This document shows, piece by piece, positions 1 through 10,047 of a DNA stretch of 64,000 nucleotides. The notes below the pieces were generated by a model that worked only from the letters and a program-made list of their open reading frames with translations, ran no database searches and had not been told where the DNA came from. This stretch comes from Entomortierella parvispora (lineage: Eukaryota; Mortierellomycota; Mortierellomycetes; Mortierellales; Mortierellaceae): NCBI GenBank assembly GCA_963573315.1, contig OY752142.1, forward strand, positions 620,001-684,000, written 5' to 3'. Position 1 is the first letter of the stretch. Each line of letters starts with the position of its first letter. A program made the translations under genes and the position numbers.

Positions 1-1469
1 AGCGGCCATGGCTGCGGGTTTGAAGGGCAGAGAAATGGGATCGGACTCGAGAATGACGTTCTGGTACAAATTCCATGTGCTGGGAGCCGACAGCAAGGCT
101 CGGACGGTGACGGCGCCAGTGCTCTCTCCCATGACTGTAACACGATCAGGGTCGCCTCCAAAGGAAGCAATATTGTCCTGAACCCATTGAAGTGCAAGGA
201 CAACGTCATGGATCGCCTGATTGCCAGGCACCAATGTCCGGTTCCAAGTGTCCTGGTTCTCGAACCATCCCAGAAAGCCCAGACGATAATTCATGGTCAC
301 CACGACCACGCCTCCTCGAGCGATCATGTGGCCTGGCTCAAAGAGAACTGTAGAGCCAGAAAAGGAAGAGTAGCCACCTCCATGAACAAACACAATGACT
401 GGAAGCCCTTTTTGGGTGGGACTCTTGAGACTCGGCGTATAAACATTCAAGAGGAGACAATCTTCATCTTCGGTCGCCAAGTTTTCTAGCTCGGATAACA
501 AAGATTCCATGAGCTTATCCTTGTCATGGCGATCGGGTAGGAGGGGCATCTGCGGGCAGATGTGTCCATTGTCCGTGGCATCCCAAACGCCATTGGTGAA
601 AGGGGCCTTTGGAACTGCCTTGGCAAAGCGGCGATCTCCTGTGGGCGGTTCAGCGTAGGGGATCCCAAGGAATCGAAAAGCGTTTTGATCGCGCCATCCT
701 TGGATTTGACCAACTGAAGCGTTGACAATGATTTGCTTCAAGTCGTTTCGAAAGATGTAGACACGTCGCATCTCGCTATTGAAGCAGATCGTGGGCAATT
801 GGGTTTTGCAAGCGACAAGCTCTGTCGTTCCAATCTGCTTGTTCACGGCCAGGCATCTTCCGTGAATACCAGGGAAAGCTGATGAGAAGCGAGTTCAGTG
901 GACAGAGAGGTCAGGGCGAGATCTGCAAGTTGGAACATCAAGACTCAAAACGGTAACCGTACCAGTACCATTGTATACCCAGTACTGATCAAAGCTTTGG
1001 ACCTCCTCATTGGCAGGGGCATTAGATTTGAGCAAATCGACGAGGTCTGTCGCTCCTGCTGTACCAGCGACGAAGATGTAGCCGCCTGATTTTTTGAGAA
1101 GGGACGGGGAAAGAATAGAAAATAATGGTAGGATAGTAAGTACTAAGGCCGCAATGGGTCGCCGAGACGGACCGGTAGAAACACAAATAATAGAGCCGTA
1201 CCTTCGCCCATTTTCTGGCACTTGTTCATTCCGTTGTAGTAGTCGACGGGTTTGGAAAGTAACAAAAAAGTGTTCTTGATGAGGGGTAGTGTTTGGGCTT
1301 GTCCTTTCATAAGGATGCTCACGCCGTCAATGTCATCAGCTAGGGCAGGATTTGGCGCAAGATACCGTCCGTTGACAGAAGCGGGGAGTGGACTCACTAC
1401 ATGCAGCAAAAAGGTCGCCAGAGCTGTTATACTCTGTATGTACTTTGATATCATACTCCAGGTGGTCAA
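1..1469 (-). CDS. Type-B carboxylesterase (partial, 3' end outside window)
   Basis: Alpha/beta-hydrolase of the carboxylesterase/cholinesterase family, expected to hydrolyse ester bonds of lipids or other esters. I read three exons on the minus strand: 1469-1203, 1085-963 and 878 to the left edge. The two introns (116 and 84 bp) have GTACGG donors and CAG acceptors and keep the frame; without the second one a TGA at 897-895 would stop translation. The start at 1469 gives a hydrophobic N-terminus (ISKYIQSITALATFLLHVV) like a signal peptide, so secretion is likely. Family motifs follow in order: FLGIPYAEPPTGDRRF near residue 200, EDCLLLNVYTP near 280, the oxyanion-hole HGGGY near 295, NYRLGFLGW, and the nucleophile elbow GESTGA near 376 (usual form GESAGA). 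The acidic and histidine members of the triad lie beyond the edge. The family is certain; substrate and intron 2 limits are inferred. Confidence 0.85.
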
Positions 1470-1921
1470 GGTGAAGTGGGCCGAGGGGGATAATCGTCGA
1501 GAGTAGATTTGTGTTCAAGGCAAAAAAAGAAAGAAAATCACGGTGGACTTTTGCCAGCTCGCTCTTCATAAATGAGGGGTCGCGGAACCAGGAGGTGACG
1601 TTTGCGCATCATTCTGCACCCGTGGTAATCTTAAAAGGGGGAACCTCCTGATTCCTGAATTGTGATGTGCTGATCGAGCCCTGTTACTGCATCGCGATGC
1701 GATGTTGTAGATGCTCACATGGACAGAAAGGCCATGCATCTCATTGTTCGCAGAGCTGGGGGGTTGATTTATTGGTGAAGTAAACAGCCTTTCGTTGAAG
1801 TTAACCATGTGTTTTATCTGCGCAAGTTGATCAAGGACGTTCGGATATTTTAGAGTCGTACTGGAGAATGAGAAGCGGACAACCAAGCGGTGGCCCAATC
1901 TTTCCACGAAAACATGCACGT

Positions 1922-3460
1922 TCACCAATCGTTGCCGTTTATAAAGTGCGTCAGCTTTGGCCACAGCTTTAGCATCCACCGCAGTTTCTTGTTCTGCTCC
2001 AATTGCGATCGCTCAAAATCCCCCTCAGGCAAGAATACACCATTGTCAGGTCTTGTACGATGCTTAGAATGATCAAAGATGCCAATCTCTGAAAAAACAA
2101 TCTCCTCCAAGCCTTTCATCACAGGCAACCGCACCAACTCTTGAGGGTTTTCCATCCAGTAGCCACGATCCAGCCAGCCGACCTTGAGAGTTTTGAGTCC
2201 AAGCGATCCCGAGGGTGATGGTTCGTCCTTCTGATCCGCGTCCAATTCATAATCCCAGTCGGTCTTGGCGGTCTCTTTTGGCAGGAGAGTCAGAGAATTC
2301 AATCTTGGACATTCGAGATGAATGAGGTTTGGACACGATCGGAAAACCTCTTCTGTCAGTTTTCTCTCTTGAACCATTCGTTGCATGAACTTCAGATTGA
2401 AACTTCCGACTTGTGAGGATATGTCTCTCTGAACGAGACGGAATACGGCGAGGGTCCCAAAGTGTCTGCGAACCGAAGCAATCGTGTGCTCACCAATGTC
2501 ACAATCTATGATGGAGATCTCTTCAAGGCTGTTGTGACAACTATCCAACATCTGCGCAATTTGTCGGTCGTTACCAAAATTCAAGATCGCGACCCTTGAT
2601 AGCTCTGGGCAGTGGTTAAACCGCACCTTTCGATAGCGCACACTGTAATGGTTATTGAAAGCGGCGCCCTTCAACCGAGGACAGCGTGGCATGGCTTCCA
2701 TGAGGGTTTCGAGGCAAGATCCGCTGCAGTCCACTATTTCGTATTCTTGAAGGCTTGGACTTACAATCTCGGGCAGAACAAGATTTTTGCGGTCATCATC
2801 AATCTGACAGTGTTTAAGAGAAAGATACAAGAGACGCCGACATCCCTGCAGGCCCGTGATCACATTCAAGTTGAGAGAAGAGTCATCTATTCGAAGTCTT
2901 TCCAAATTGGGACAGACTCTAGGGATCGACGAGAAGATACTATGAAGAATCGTTCCAATGAGGTCCAGCTTCTGGAGTCCAGGATTATTGTTTAAAATGA
3001 GCTTGGGGTGGTCGTCCAAAAAAGGCATCTGGTTATGAAGTCGTAGATGATGCAAGGAAGCAATTGAAGAAAAGGTGCCCTCCTTGAAATAAGAATGCCT
3101 CTCCAAGGTCAAGGATTGGATGTGGTGTCCATACCGAACGAGGGTGTCTGAGGAGGGTATTTGAAACTTTTTAAGGCGCTCTTCTTGAGTCTTGTGTTGG
3201 ATAGACATGATCCAAAACGGTTTGTCAATAGAAAAAGATCTGTTTTGATATTCCCTCAGATCAAGAGTCATGTAGAGCAGAGGGGAAAACATGGCGTGCC
3301 ACCCTTTGGAAACGCAGGCACAAGCTGCCAGGTCAGCCACACCAGATAGACGGTTTCTGATCATGAAGCAGATTTCAGTCGGGAGGTCGATCGATAAGCC
3401 ATCAATTCGAGACGAGGCAGGGGATGGAGAGGAAGCAGGATGTTGAGGGGATGTCATCAT
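1922..3460 (-). CDS. F-box/leucine-rich-repeat protein (paralogue 1)
   Basis: Intronless protein of 512 residues. An F-box (IDLPTEICFMIRNRLSGVAD, then CVSKGWHAMFSPLLY) lies at about residues 20-65. Irregular leucine-rich repeats follow (NPGLQKLDLIGT, CPNLERLRIDDS, CPRLKGAAFN, CPNLIHLECPRL), and the end is LRWMLKLWPKLTHFING. F-box proteins recruit substrates to SCF (Skp1-cullin) ubiquitin ligases through the F-box while the repeats bind the target; that role is inferred from the family. I chose the ATG at 3460 (MMTSPQHP) because MMTS is conserved in the next paralogue; an ATG at 3499 is also in frame. It is the first of three tandem, same-strand paralogues ending at 7054, a typical fungal F-box expansion. 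No target can be named. Confidence 0.85.
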   Translation of the reverse strand: MMTSPQHPASSPSPASSRIDGLSIDLPTEICFMIRNRLSGVADLAACACVSKGWHAMFSPLLYMTLDLREYQNRSFSIDKPFWIMSIQHKTQEERLKKFQIPSSDTLVRYGHHIQSLTLERHSYFKEGTFSSIASLHHLRLHNQMPFLDDHPKLILNNNPGLQKLDLIGTILHSIFSSIPRVCPNLERLRIDDSSLNLNVITGLQGCRRLLYLSLKHCQIDDDRKNLVLPEIVSPSLQEYEIVDCSGSCLETLMEAMPRCPRLKGAAFNNHYSVRYRKVRFNHCPELSRVAILNFGNDRQIAQMLDSCHNSLEEISIIDCDIGEHTIASVRRHFGTLAVFRLVQRDISSQVGSFNLKFMQRMVQERKLTEEVFRSCPNLIHLECPRLNSLTLLPKETAKTDWDYELDADQKDEPSPSGSLGLKTLKVGWLDRGYWMENPQELVRLPVMKGLEEIVFSEIGIFDHSKHRTRPDNGVFLPEGDFERSQLEQNKKLRWMLKLWPKLTHFINGNDW

Positions 3461-3765
3461 GTCGCAAGGAGAGGATAGACAGTGGGCACAGGAAGACAAG
3501 GGTGATTGTTGAAGAATGAAGAATGAAGAATGACAGAAGAAAGAGCAAAAGAAAATAAAAAGGGCCGTCCAGATGGATCGAGTGGCTCATGTGACGTGAA
3601 AGTGGTCAAAGCGCAAGCCAGCCTCACACTCTTTCAAGGACAGCATGCTGGGTTTTTATTTTCCATCAAGAGAGGGCACGAGGCCTGGTACACGGATACA
3701 CGCGAGAGGTATCTCCTATTATTATCATCTGCCATTGACGACGCGGGTCAGCTTGGGCCACAACT

Positions 3766-5268
3766 TTAACATCCACCGCAGTTTCTTGTCCTGTTCCAAT
3801 CGCGATCGCCTAAAGTCCCCTTGCAAGAATACACAAAAAGAACACCATCGTCAGGTCTTACACGATACTGAGAATGATCAAAGATACCAATCTTTGAAAA
3901 AACAATTTCCTCCAAGCCCTTCATCACAGGCAACCGCACCAACTCTTGAGAGTTTTTCATCCTCATCCAGTAGCCACGATCCAGCAAGCCGACCTTGAGA
4001 GTTTTGAGTTTAAACGATCCCGAGGGTGACGGTTCGTCCTCCAGATCCGCGTCTAATTCATAGTCCCAGTCTGGCTTGGCAGTCGCTTTTGGCAGGAGAG
4101 CGAAGGAATACAATCTTGGACACTCGAGATGAATGAGGTTTGGACACGATTGGAGAACCTCTTCTGTCAGTTTTCTCTCTTCGACCATTCGCTGCAAGAA
4201 CCTCAGCTGAAATCTTCTGGGGGCTTCTGAGAACTCGTTTCTCCCAACTAGACGAAATACAGTGAGGGTCCCAAAGTGTCTGCGGACCGAAGCAATCGTG
4301 TACTCACCAATGTCACAATCTATGATGGAGAGCTCTTCAAGACTGTTGGGACAACTATCCAGCATCTGCGCAATCTCTTGGTCGTAACTAAAGTCCAAGA
4401 TCGTGACCTTTGATAGCTCTGAACAGTGGTTCAATCGCACCTGGTGATAACACAGACTGTAGTGGTAATTGAAAGTGGCGCTCTTCAGCCGAGGACAGCG
4501 TGGAATGACGTCCAAGAGGGGTTTGAAGGCAAATCCTTGGCAGTCCACTATTTCGTATTCTTGAAGGCTAGTACTTACAATCTCGGGCAGAACAAGATTT
4601 TTGCGGCTATCCTCAATCTGACAGTTTTTGAGAGAGAAATGCAAGAGACGTCGACATCCCTGCAAGGCCGTGATCACATCCAAGCCGACAGAGGAGTCTC
4701 CAACTCGAAGTCTTTCTAGATTGGGGCAAACTTCAGGGATCAACGAGAATACACTGTCGAGAAATGTATCACTGAGGTCCAAAATCCGGAGTCCAGGATT
4801 ATTGCTAAAGAAGGAGCGGTCGTCCAACAAGGAGATCCGGTTATGAATTCGTAGATGCTGCAAAGAAGTGATTGAGGAAAAGGTTCCTTCCTTGAAATCA
4901 ACATGCCTGTCCAAGGTCAAGGATTGGATGTGGTATCCGTATCGAACAAGGACGTCTGAGGAGGGGATTCGAAACTGTTTAAGGCATTCTTCGAAACTCT
5001 TGCGTTCGAGAAACATGACCCAAAACGGTTTGTCAATAGAAAAAGATCTGTTTTGATATTCCCTCAGATCAAGAGTCATGTAGAGCAGAGGAGAAAACAC
5101 GGCGTGCCACCCTTTGGAAACGCAGGCACAGGCTGCCAGGTCAGACACACCATTCAGATGGTTTCTGATCATGAAGCAGATTTCAGTCGGGAGGTCGATC
5201 GAAAAGCCATCGACTCGAGACGAGGCAGGGGGTAGAGAGGAATCAGGGTGCTGAGAGGATGTCATCAT
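3766..5268 (-). CDS. F-box/LRR protein (paralogue 2) with frameshifted C-terminus
   Basis: Close tandem paralogue of the gene at 1922-3460, with the same F-box (IDLPTEICFMIRNHLNGVSD) and LRR architecture, intronless. The start at 5268 (MMTSSQHP) matches its neighbour; the open frame runs back to 5424, but a TATA-like AT tract near 5380 would lie inside that extension, so I reject the longer start. The end is abnormal. After ...RPDDGVLFVYSCK the frame runs into GTLGDRDWNRTRNCGGC and stops, whereas a different frame just downstream (to a TGA at 3725) encodes the conserved RLEQDKKLRWMLKLWPKLTR. Compared with paralogue 1 there is a small insertion plus a small deletion around 3815-3835, so about 35 conserved residues have been lost. 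It may be an early pseudogene, a tolerated truncation or an assembly error. Confidence 0.75.
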   Translation of the reverse strand: MMTSSQHPDSSLPPASSRVDGFSIDLPTEICFMIRNHLNGVSDLAACACVSKGWHAVFSPLLYMTLDLREYQNRSFSIDKPFWVMFLERKSFEECLKQFRIPSSDVLVRYGYHIQSLTLDRHVDFKEGTFSSITSLQHLRIHNRISLLDDRSFFSNNPGLRILDLSDTFLDSVFSLIPEVCPNLERLRVGDSSVGLDVITALQGCRRLLHFSLKNCQIEDSRKNLVLPEIVSTSLQEYEIVDCQGFAFKPLLDVIPRCPRLKSATFNYHYSLCYHQVRLNHCSELSKVTILDFSYDQEIAQMLDSCPNSLEELSIIDCDIGEYTIASVRRHFGTLTVFRLVGRNEFSEAPRRFQLRFLQRMVEERKLTEEVLQSCPNLIHLECPRLYSFALLPKATAKPDWDYELDADLEDEPSPSGSFKLKTLKVGLLDRGYWMRMKNSQELVRLPVMKGLEEIVFSKIGIFDHSQYRVRPDDGVLFVYSCKGTLGDRDWNRTRNCGGC

Positions 5269-5524
5269 GTTGCAAGGAGAGGATAGCAAATGGGGCACAG
5301 GAAGACAAGGGTGTTTGTCGAAGAAATGACAGAAGAACAAAAAGAAAAAAAAAGGCCGCCCAACGGTGGCAAAATATAAATAGGGTGGCTCATTTGACGT
5401 GGTCAAAGCGCAAGAAAGCCACACTCCGTCACTCCATGCATGACAACATGCTGGGTTTTTATTCAGTCAAGAGAGGGTACGAGGCCTGGCACAGGATACA
5501 GGCGAGAAGTATTTCCTGTTATTA

Positions 5525-7054
5525 TCAGTTACCATTAACGACGCGGGTCAGCTTGGGCCACAACTTTAACATCCATTGCAGTTTTTTTTCCTGCTCCAAT
5601 TGCGATCGCCCAAAGGTACCCTCGGGCGCCAATTCCTTGCCAGGTGCCATTAAATGGTTAGAGTCGTCATAGACAAAGATCTTTGAGCAAACTATCTCTT
5701 CCACTCCCGTCATCGCCGGCATGTGCGATGTCGATGCTTTGCCGCCCGTCGAAGGTCTATGGATAAGCATGCCGATTTTGAGAGTTTTAAGACTATGTGG
5801 TCTCGCATGGGGTCGTCCGCTCTCCCGATTGTCGTTCATTTCGTGACTCTTGTTATCTGCTGTCCTTGCTGATTTGGCAACAAACGTCAGCCCTGGGCAC
5901 TCGAGATGGATGAGGTTTGGACACGACTGGAAAGCCAACTCGGTCAACAGTTTCTCGGCAGCCAACTGTCTCGTAGCGGCAGTCATGTCCACCCCGGTCA
6001 CAGCTGTGGTCATGGAAAGCCCAACAAGCCGAAATTTTGTCAGGGTCTTGGCGTGCCTCTGGATCGACCTCACCACGCACTTGTCAAAGATGCAATTGAT
6101 AATGGAAAGTTCCTGAAGGGTCTTGGGGCAGCTGTTCAATACCAGTGCCACCTCTGCGATATGTCTGCAATCCATGAGTGTGACTTTGGACAGACTTTGG
6201 CAATGGCCCAACCGAACTTGCAAACCATTGCGTCTACTCTTGAAGTATCGGACGGTGATCGATGTCAGCTGATGGCAGCGTGGTACCAGGTCAAAGAGAT
6301 AACGCGACTCATGTCCACTGCACACTTCCAGTTCCAGTTCTCGGAGACCAAGTTTCGAATCGTTATCCCAAAGTGGACGAGCCTTTGAACCAAAGACAGA
6401 GCAGCCAATGACGGAAAGATGGACCAAGGATGGACAAGCCTTCAAGATCCCAGCCAGTGCCAATAAAGAGAAAGTCAGGGATCCTAGTCGCAGCCTTTCT
6501 AGATTTCGACACCAAAGAGCAACATTGGACAATTCTTCGCTCCATGTGCAATCTTGAAGATCTAGAGTCAGGATTCGTGGGTTGTTGATGAAAAGGTACC
6601 TAGACAAAGCAAGATGACGAGTCGGATTCACGAGCTGCCCCCCGCCTTCTAATCTAAGGTCCTTCAGGTAAAGAATGGTAGTCAGGAAAGGCTCATTGGA
6701 GAGGACAACCCGATCGATGGCGAAATGTTTGATATGGCGCCCATAATGAAAAAAGGCGTTGGGGGAGGGTCTCATGTATCCAAAGGGCCCCAGGCTCTCA
6801 AGAACAGGTCGTTGGACAAAGACTTCCGAAAGTGCCCTGCTCCAAGGGTCGAGTACAGGTGTCTGAGTAACCCTCAAGTCAAGGATTTTGTAGAGTAGAG
6901 GAGAAAACATGGCGTGCCACAACCTGGAGACGCGGACACAGAGCGCAAAGTCGGCTTGGATGAGATGGCGCCCGATCCAGAGTAGGATTTCGGGCGGGAG
7001 GTCGATCTGTGGGCCGTGCGTGACCGTCGGAAAAGAGGAAAAAGAGTGGGTCAT
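5525..7054 (-). CDS. F-box/leucine-rich-repeat protein (paralogue 3)
   Basis: Intronless 509-residue protein. The F-box sits at about residues 17-60 (IDLPPEILLWIGRHLIQADF, CVRVSRLWHAMFSPLLY) and is followed by degenerate leucine-rich repeats (NPRILTLDLQDCTW, CRNLERLRLGSL, CPSLVHLSVIGC, CPNLIHLECPGL). The end, GRSQLEQEKKLQWMLKLWPKLTRVVNGN, is the same C-terminal block as in paralogue 1. The body is clearly more diverged from paralogues 1 and 2 than those are from each other, so this is the oldest split of the trio. The expected role is as an SCF ubiquitin-ligase substrate adaptor, by family only. A plus-strand ORF at 5906-6388 inside it is a shadow. Confidence 0.88.
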   Translation of the reverse strand: MTHSFSSFPTVTHGPQIDLPPEILLWIGRHLIQADFALCVRVSRLWHAMFSPLLYKILDLRVTQTPVLDPWSRALSEVFVQRPVLESLGPFGYMRPSPNAFFHYGRHIKHFAIDRVVLSNEPFLTTILYLKDLRLEGGGQLVNPTRHLALSRYLFINNPRILTLDLQDCTWSEELSNVALWCRNLERLRLGSLTFSLLALAGILKACPSLVHLSVIGCSVFGSKARPLWDNDSKLGLRELELEVCSGHESRYLFDLVPRCHQLTSITVRYFKSRRNGLQVRLGHCQSLSKVTLMDCRHIAEVALVLNSCPKTLQELSIINCIFDKCVVRSIQRHAKTLTKFRLVGLSMTTAVTGVDMTAATRQLAAEKLLTELAFQSCPNLIHLECPGLTFVAKSARTADNKSHEMNDNRESGRPHARPHSLKTLKIGMLIHRPSTGGKASTSHMPAMTGVEEIVCSKIFVYDDSNHLMAPGKELAPEGTFGRSQLEQEKKLQWMLKLWPKLTRVVNGN

Positions 7055-7409
7055 GTTGAGTTGGCTCAGGAAAATCTAGCAGAGTGTGGGGTGTGGATCT
7101 TGAGCAAGAGGGGTGTGAGAGAAGAAGGAGATGAAAGGCAAGAGTGGTCTGTTTTATTGCTTTGGGTGGACAAGGTGGACAAGGTGGCTGAGGACCCCTG
7201 GAGAGCTTCTTACCGAGATATTGGTTTTTTCATCAGCAAAAACTAACGGTGCACCACCGTCTTTGTGGACTGCACTGCTTGTAATCCCAGTGTTTAAGGA
7301 GTTGACAAAGTGGCGCTCTTAGAGAAGGTGGCGCTCTTTGAAAAGCTGTGTGTCAACAGTTTGGGTGTAGCAAGGCAGGAAGCCTTTATATATTCTTGGA
7401 CCATAGCAA

Positions 7410-7467
7410 GATCGCCTGCAGTAGCACTAGATCAGTAGCACTAGATCGCCTGCAGCAGCACTAGATG
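7410..7467. repeat. Short direct repeat
   Basis: GATCGCCTGCAGTAGCACTA (7410) recurs as GATCGCCTGCAGCAGCACTA (7444), with a shorter copy between them. This is a small local tandem repeat in the gene-free stretch 7055-8206. No function seen. Confidence 0.7.
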
Positions 7468-7901
7468 CTGGTCATCAGTGCTTCAGTCTCTTTGCGAAGA
7501 TGTGACATTTGAATGCATCGTGGAAACCCGCCGCTGCGGCACTACCAAAAGTGACTCTGACCACCTCTCACTTGGTAGTCAGCCTTTCACGTTCAACCCG
7601 ACTCTTCTCAATCGAGAGCACACTCACTCGCAACCAACGCCGTCTTCACTCTCAGACACAAGTCCCTGATGCGCAATTGGGCACCCTCAAGTCGACTCGC
7701 CGTCAGAAAGAGGGAAAAAAAAAGAGATGTTCTTCAAGAAATTGTGCAGCAAGGGGCTTGATCTCGGCAAATCGTAGAGAGCGATATATTGTCGCGTTCT
7801 CACAGAGATCCTGACTTGGAGGCGGCCGGCCACAATCCTCAGGATAGTTGGCAGCTATGACTATTGTTTTCCTATCTCCTTGGTGCCGCGCGTTGATGCA
7901 A

Positions 7902-7992
7902 TCCCTTGATGCTATCCCTTGGCGGTGTCCTTTGATATAGTCCTTTGGCACTGTCCCTTGATATAGTTCGTTGGCACTATCCCTTGATGTAG
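7902..7992. repeat. 13-bp tandem repeat, seven units in alternating A/B order
   Basis: Seven consecutive 13-bp units (e.g. TCCCTTGATATAG and TCCTTTGGCACTG) alternate between a TTGAT type and a TTGGC type, giving a 26-bp higher-order period. It lies about 120-210 bp upstream of the TATA box of the secreted-peptide gene, so it could hold repeated protein-binding sites; that is inference. Confidence 0.8.
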
Positions 7993-8113
7993 TCCTTCCG
8001 GGCTGGCTCCAGATGTTACCATTGGGTGTCGTCCCTCCATGTTGTCCATTAGTGTTGTTCATTGATTTTTCTGTCCCTTGATTCTTCCTCATCTCTGTAT
8101 CTCTGTCTCTCAT

Positions 8114-8123
8114 CTATATAAAT
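8114..8123 (+). promoter_or_regulatory. TATA box of the small secreted-peptide gene
   Basis: TATATAAATA, 84 bp before the ATG at 8207, followed by a pyrimidine-rich leader (CTATCATCC-like, ACTCTCCTTCG), the usual layout of a fungal core promoter. Confidence 0.55.
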
Positions 8124-8206
8124 ACAACAGATAGCAAGGTCGAGACTCTCATCCTACAAACTTATTCAAAAACTCTCCTTCGATCCATATCTTCCTGTCC
8201 GGCACA

Positions 8207-8338
8207 ATGCATTTCAAATACTGCCTACTCTTTGTGTTCCTTTATGCATCGCTATCACTCGTGTCAGCCCAATGTTTCGTGACTGAGTCTGGCCAACAAG
8301 ATTGCCTGCCATGCCAACCCGGAGCCACTGTTTGTTAG
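8207..8338 (+). CDS. Small secreted cysteine-rich peptide (43 aa)
   Basis: A 43-codon ORF starting MHFKYCLLFVFLYASLSLVS. Residues 1-21 form a clear signal peptide (hydrophobic core, then VSA before Gln22), and the predicted mature part of 22 residues has four cysteines (C23, C33, C36, C43), which would allow two disulfides. A TATA box and a pyrimidine-rich leader precede it. It could be an effector-like or antimicrobial peptide, or the N-terminal remnant of a longer secreted protein cut by the TAG at 8336; the sequence alone does not decide. I do not recognise the family. It lies between two minus-strand F-box genes. Confidence 0.5.
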   Translation: MHFKYCLLFVFLYASLSLVSAQCFVTESGQQDCLPCQPGATVC

Positions 8339-8572
8339 ACATCTTTCTTGGAACCGCAAGGTGTATCGACAAGGTTATGAAAAAGGCCCAAGATGGATGT
8401 AGCGCGGTCATGGAGCCACATTCACCTGTCTCCTCGTTAACAAACGTTTTAAAATACCCAGCTTCGAGCAGTCTCTACATGTAATTAAAATCGGTGACCT
8501 GACAATGGGGTATTCATTGGAATTTGTGTGATCATTATATATGACTACGAGTTCAGACTATATTGCAACCAC

Positions 8573-10047
8573 CTACCGCGGCAATTGCTGCTCACTCGGA
8601 TAACGAAACCAAAAGTGCTGGAGCTTTGGCCAAGCGTCAACCATCCACCTCAGCGTGTCGTGCTTTTTTAATTCTGCTCGAGTGAATTGTCCCTGACTCC
8701 AAGGCATCCATGGTCCGCTTGATTCTGTTATTGCAGCTCTCCCTCGGAATAACTGCATGTCAGGCTCATAGTAGGGGCGACCGATGGTGAGAATCTCTAG
8801 ATCCTTCAAGGCCACCAGCTGCTCCATCGCCCTGGCGTTCCATTCAAGGTCGTGGGACCACATCAAGAGTCCCGCCTCCAGTCTCTTCAATCCTGTGCAG
8901 GCCCAAAATCGACGCGGTCCTGATTCCAAGACTACACTCTGGAACGGTCGAGGAGGGCGAGGACAGAAAGTGGTGCTGACAATGGGCGAAACAAACCGAA
9001 CCAGATGAGGGCAAGAGAACAAGATCAGCGACGACATCCAATCCCTGACGCTTGTACAGTCATACAGCTCTAGGGACGTCAAATCCGAAAGTCTTGGTTC
9101 CAGAGCCCTGAAGAAGGCTTCTCCAAGGCACGATCCGTTGATGTGAATGTCTGTGAGTCCCGGAAAACACTCTATGACTTTGGGCAGTTCATTCCTATCG
9201 AGATAAAAGCCGCAAATCTCTATCCTGCGCAAACTTGGGCAAAGACCTTTGAGATCCGAAATGATGTCCAGATTCTGCTCCAAGGGTTCATCTCGGATTC
9301 GAGAAATATAAAACTCTTCCAGTTGTGGACAGATGGAAAGCCAGTCAACCATGACGCGTAGGCCTGGCTCACAGCACACGTTGAGATGAAGCTGCTTGAT
9401 GCCAGGGAGAAACAGGCTCCGATCCGAAAAGTACTTTGCAATGCCTCTGAGTTCAGCGTTGATGACCTTGAAGGCGTCATGCTCCACTATGCAGTAGCTC
9501 AACAGATCGAACCTGTCTATTTTTTGGAAAAAAAAAAAAAAAAAAATGGAATTCAAAAAAAATTGCGTCAAGACTTTGATAACAGAATCGCGACAACCTT
9601 GACACGTCGAGCTGCTGTTGTAATACCTTGACTTGGAATGACATCAAAATGGAGCTCTTGGATATCGTTGTTGTAGAGTAGGAACTGGAGATTTTCCGCC
9701 AGAGTGTCTACAGTGTCAGGGCAGGCACTGTAGGCGGTTTGGATATGCAAGCTCTCTAGCTGGCGGACATACAAGGCCAGGTCATCGATGATCTCGCAGG
9801 GAAGAGAGAGGGTCAAGGTGCGGGCGTAGCGTCCAAATCGTCGAAGGGCGTACGCAGAGGGGGAATGGTGTTTGTTGGAGAGACTGTCCGCTCTCATGCC
9901 ATGAGAGGATGGATGGAGGATGAGAAAGAGGTAGATGCATGGGGTGAGGGTCTCGTTCCATTGTTTGCAGACACGGACACTGGTGATCAGGTCAGGGCGA
10001 CTGAGGAAGGAGGCGACATTGAGCAGGATTTCGGCAGGGAGGATCAT
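8573..10047 (-). CDS. F-box/LRR protein with one intron (paralogue 4)
   Basis: Two exons, 10047-9627 and 9516-8573, separated by a 110-bp intron (donor GTATTA, acceptor ATAG, with a run of about 20 T before the acceptor); splicing restores ...DVIPSQDRFDLLSY... and gives 454 residues. The start at 10047 puts the F-box at the extreme N-terminus (MILPAEILLNVASFLSRPDL, then VRVCKQWNETLTP). Leucine-rich segments follow (CPQLEEFYISRI, CPSLRRIEICGF, LSDLTSLELYDC), and the end LRWMVDAWPKLQHFWF is a diverged form of the block ending paralogues 1-3. An upstream in-frame extension to 10485 is low-complexity leader and was not used. Expected SCF substrate adaptor by family. Confidence 0.82.

Larger units (their letters stand above)
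7055..8113. other. Intergenic region between F-box paralogue 3 and a secreted-peptide gene
   Basis: No convincing gene. The stretch holds the 5' flank of the F-box gene at 7054 and two local repeats (7410-7467 and 7902-7992). Short ORFs here lack introns, motifs or promoter context. Confidence 0.6.

Noticed and set aside
5906-6388. Plus-strand 160-codon ORF
   Set aside because: Antisense shadow of the F-box/LRR gene 5525-7054; no promoter or homology seen.
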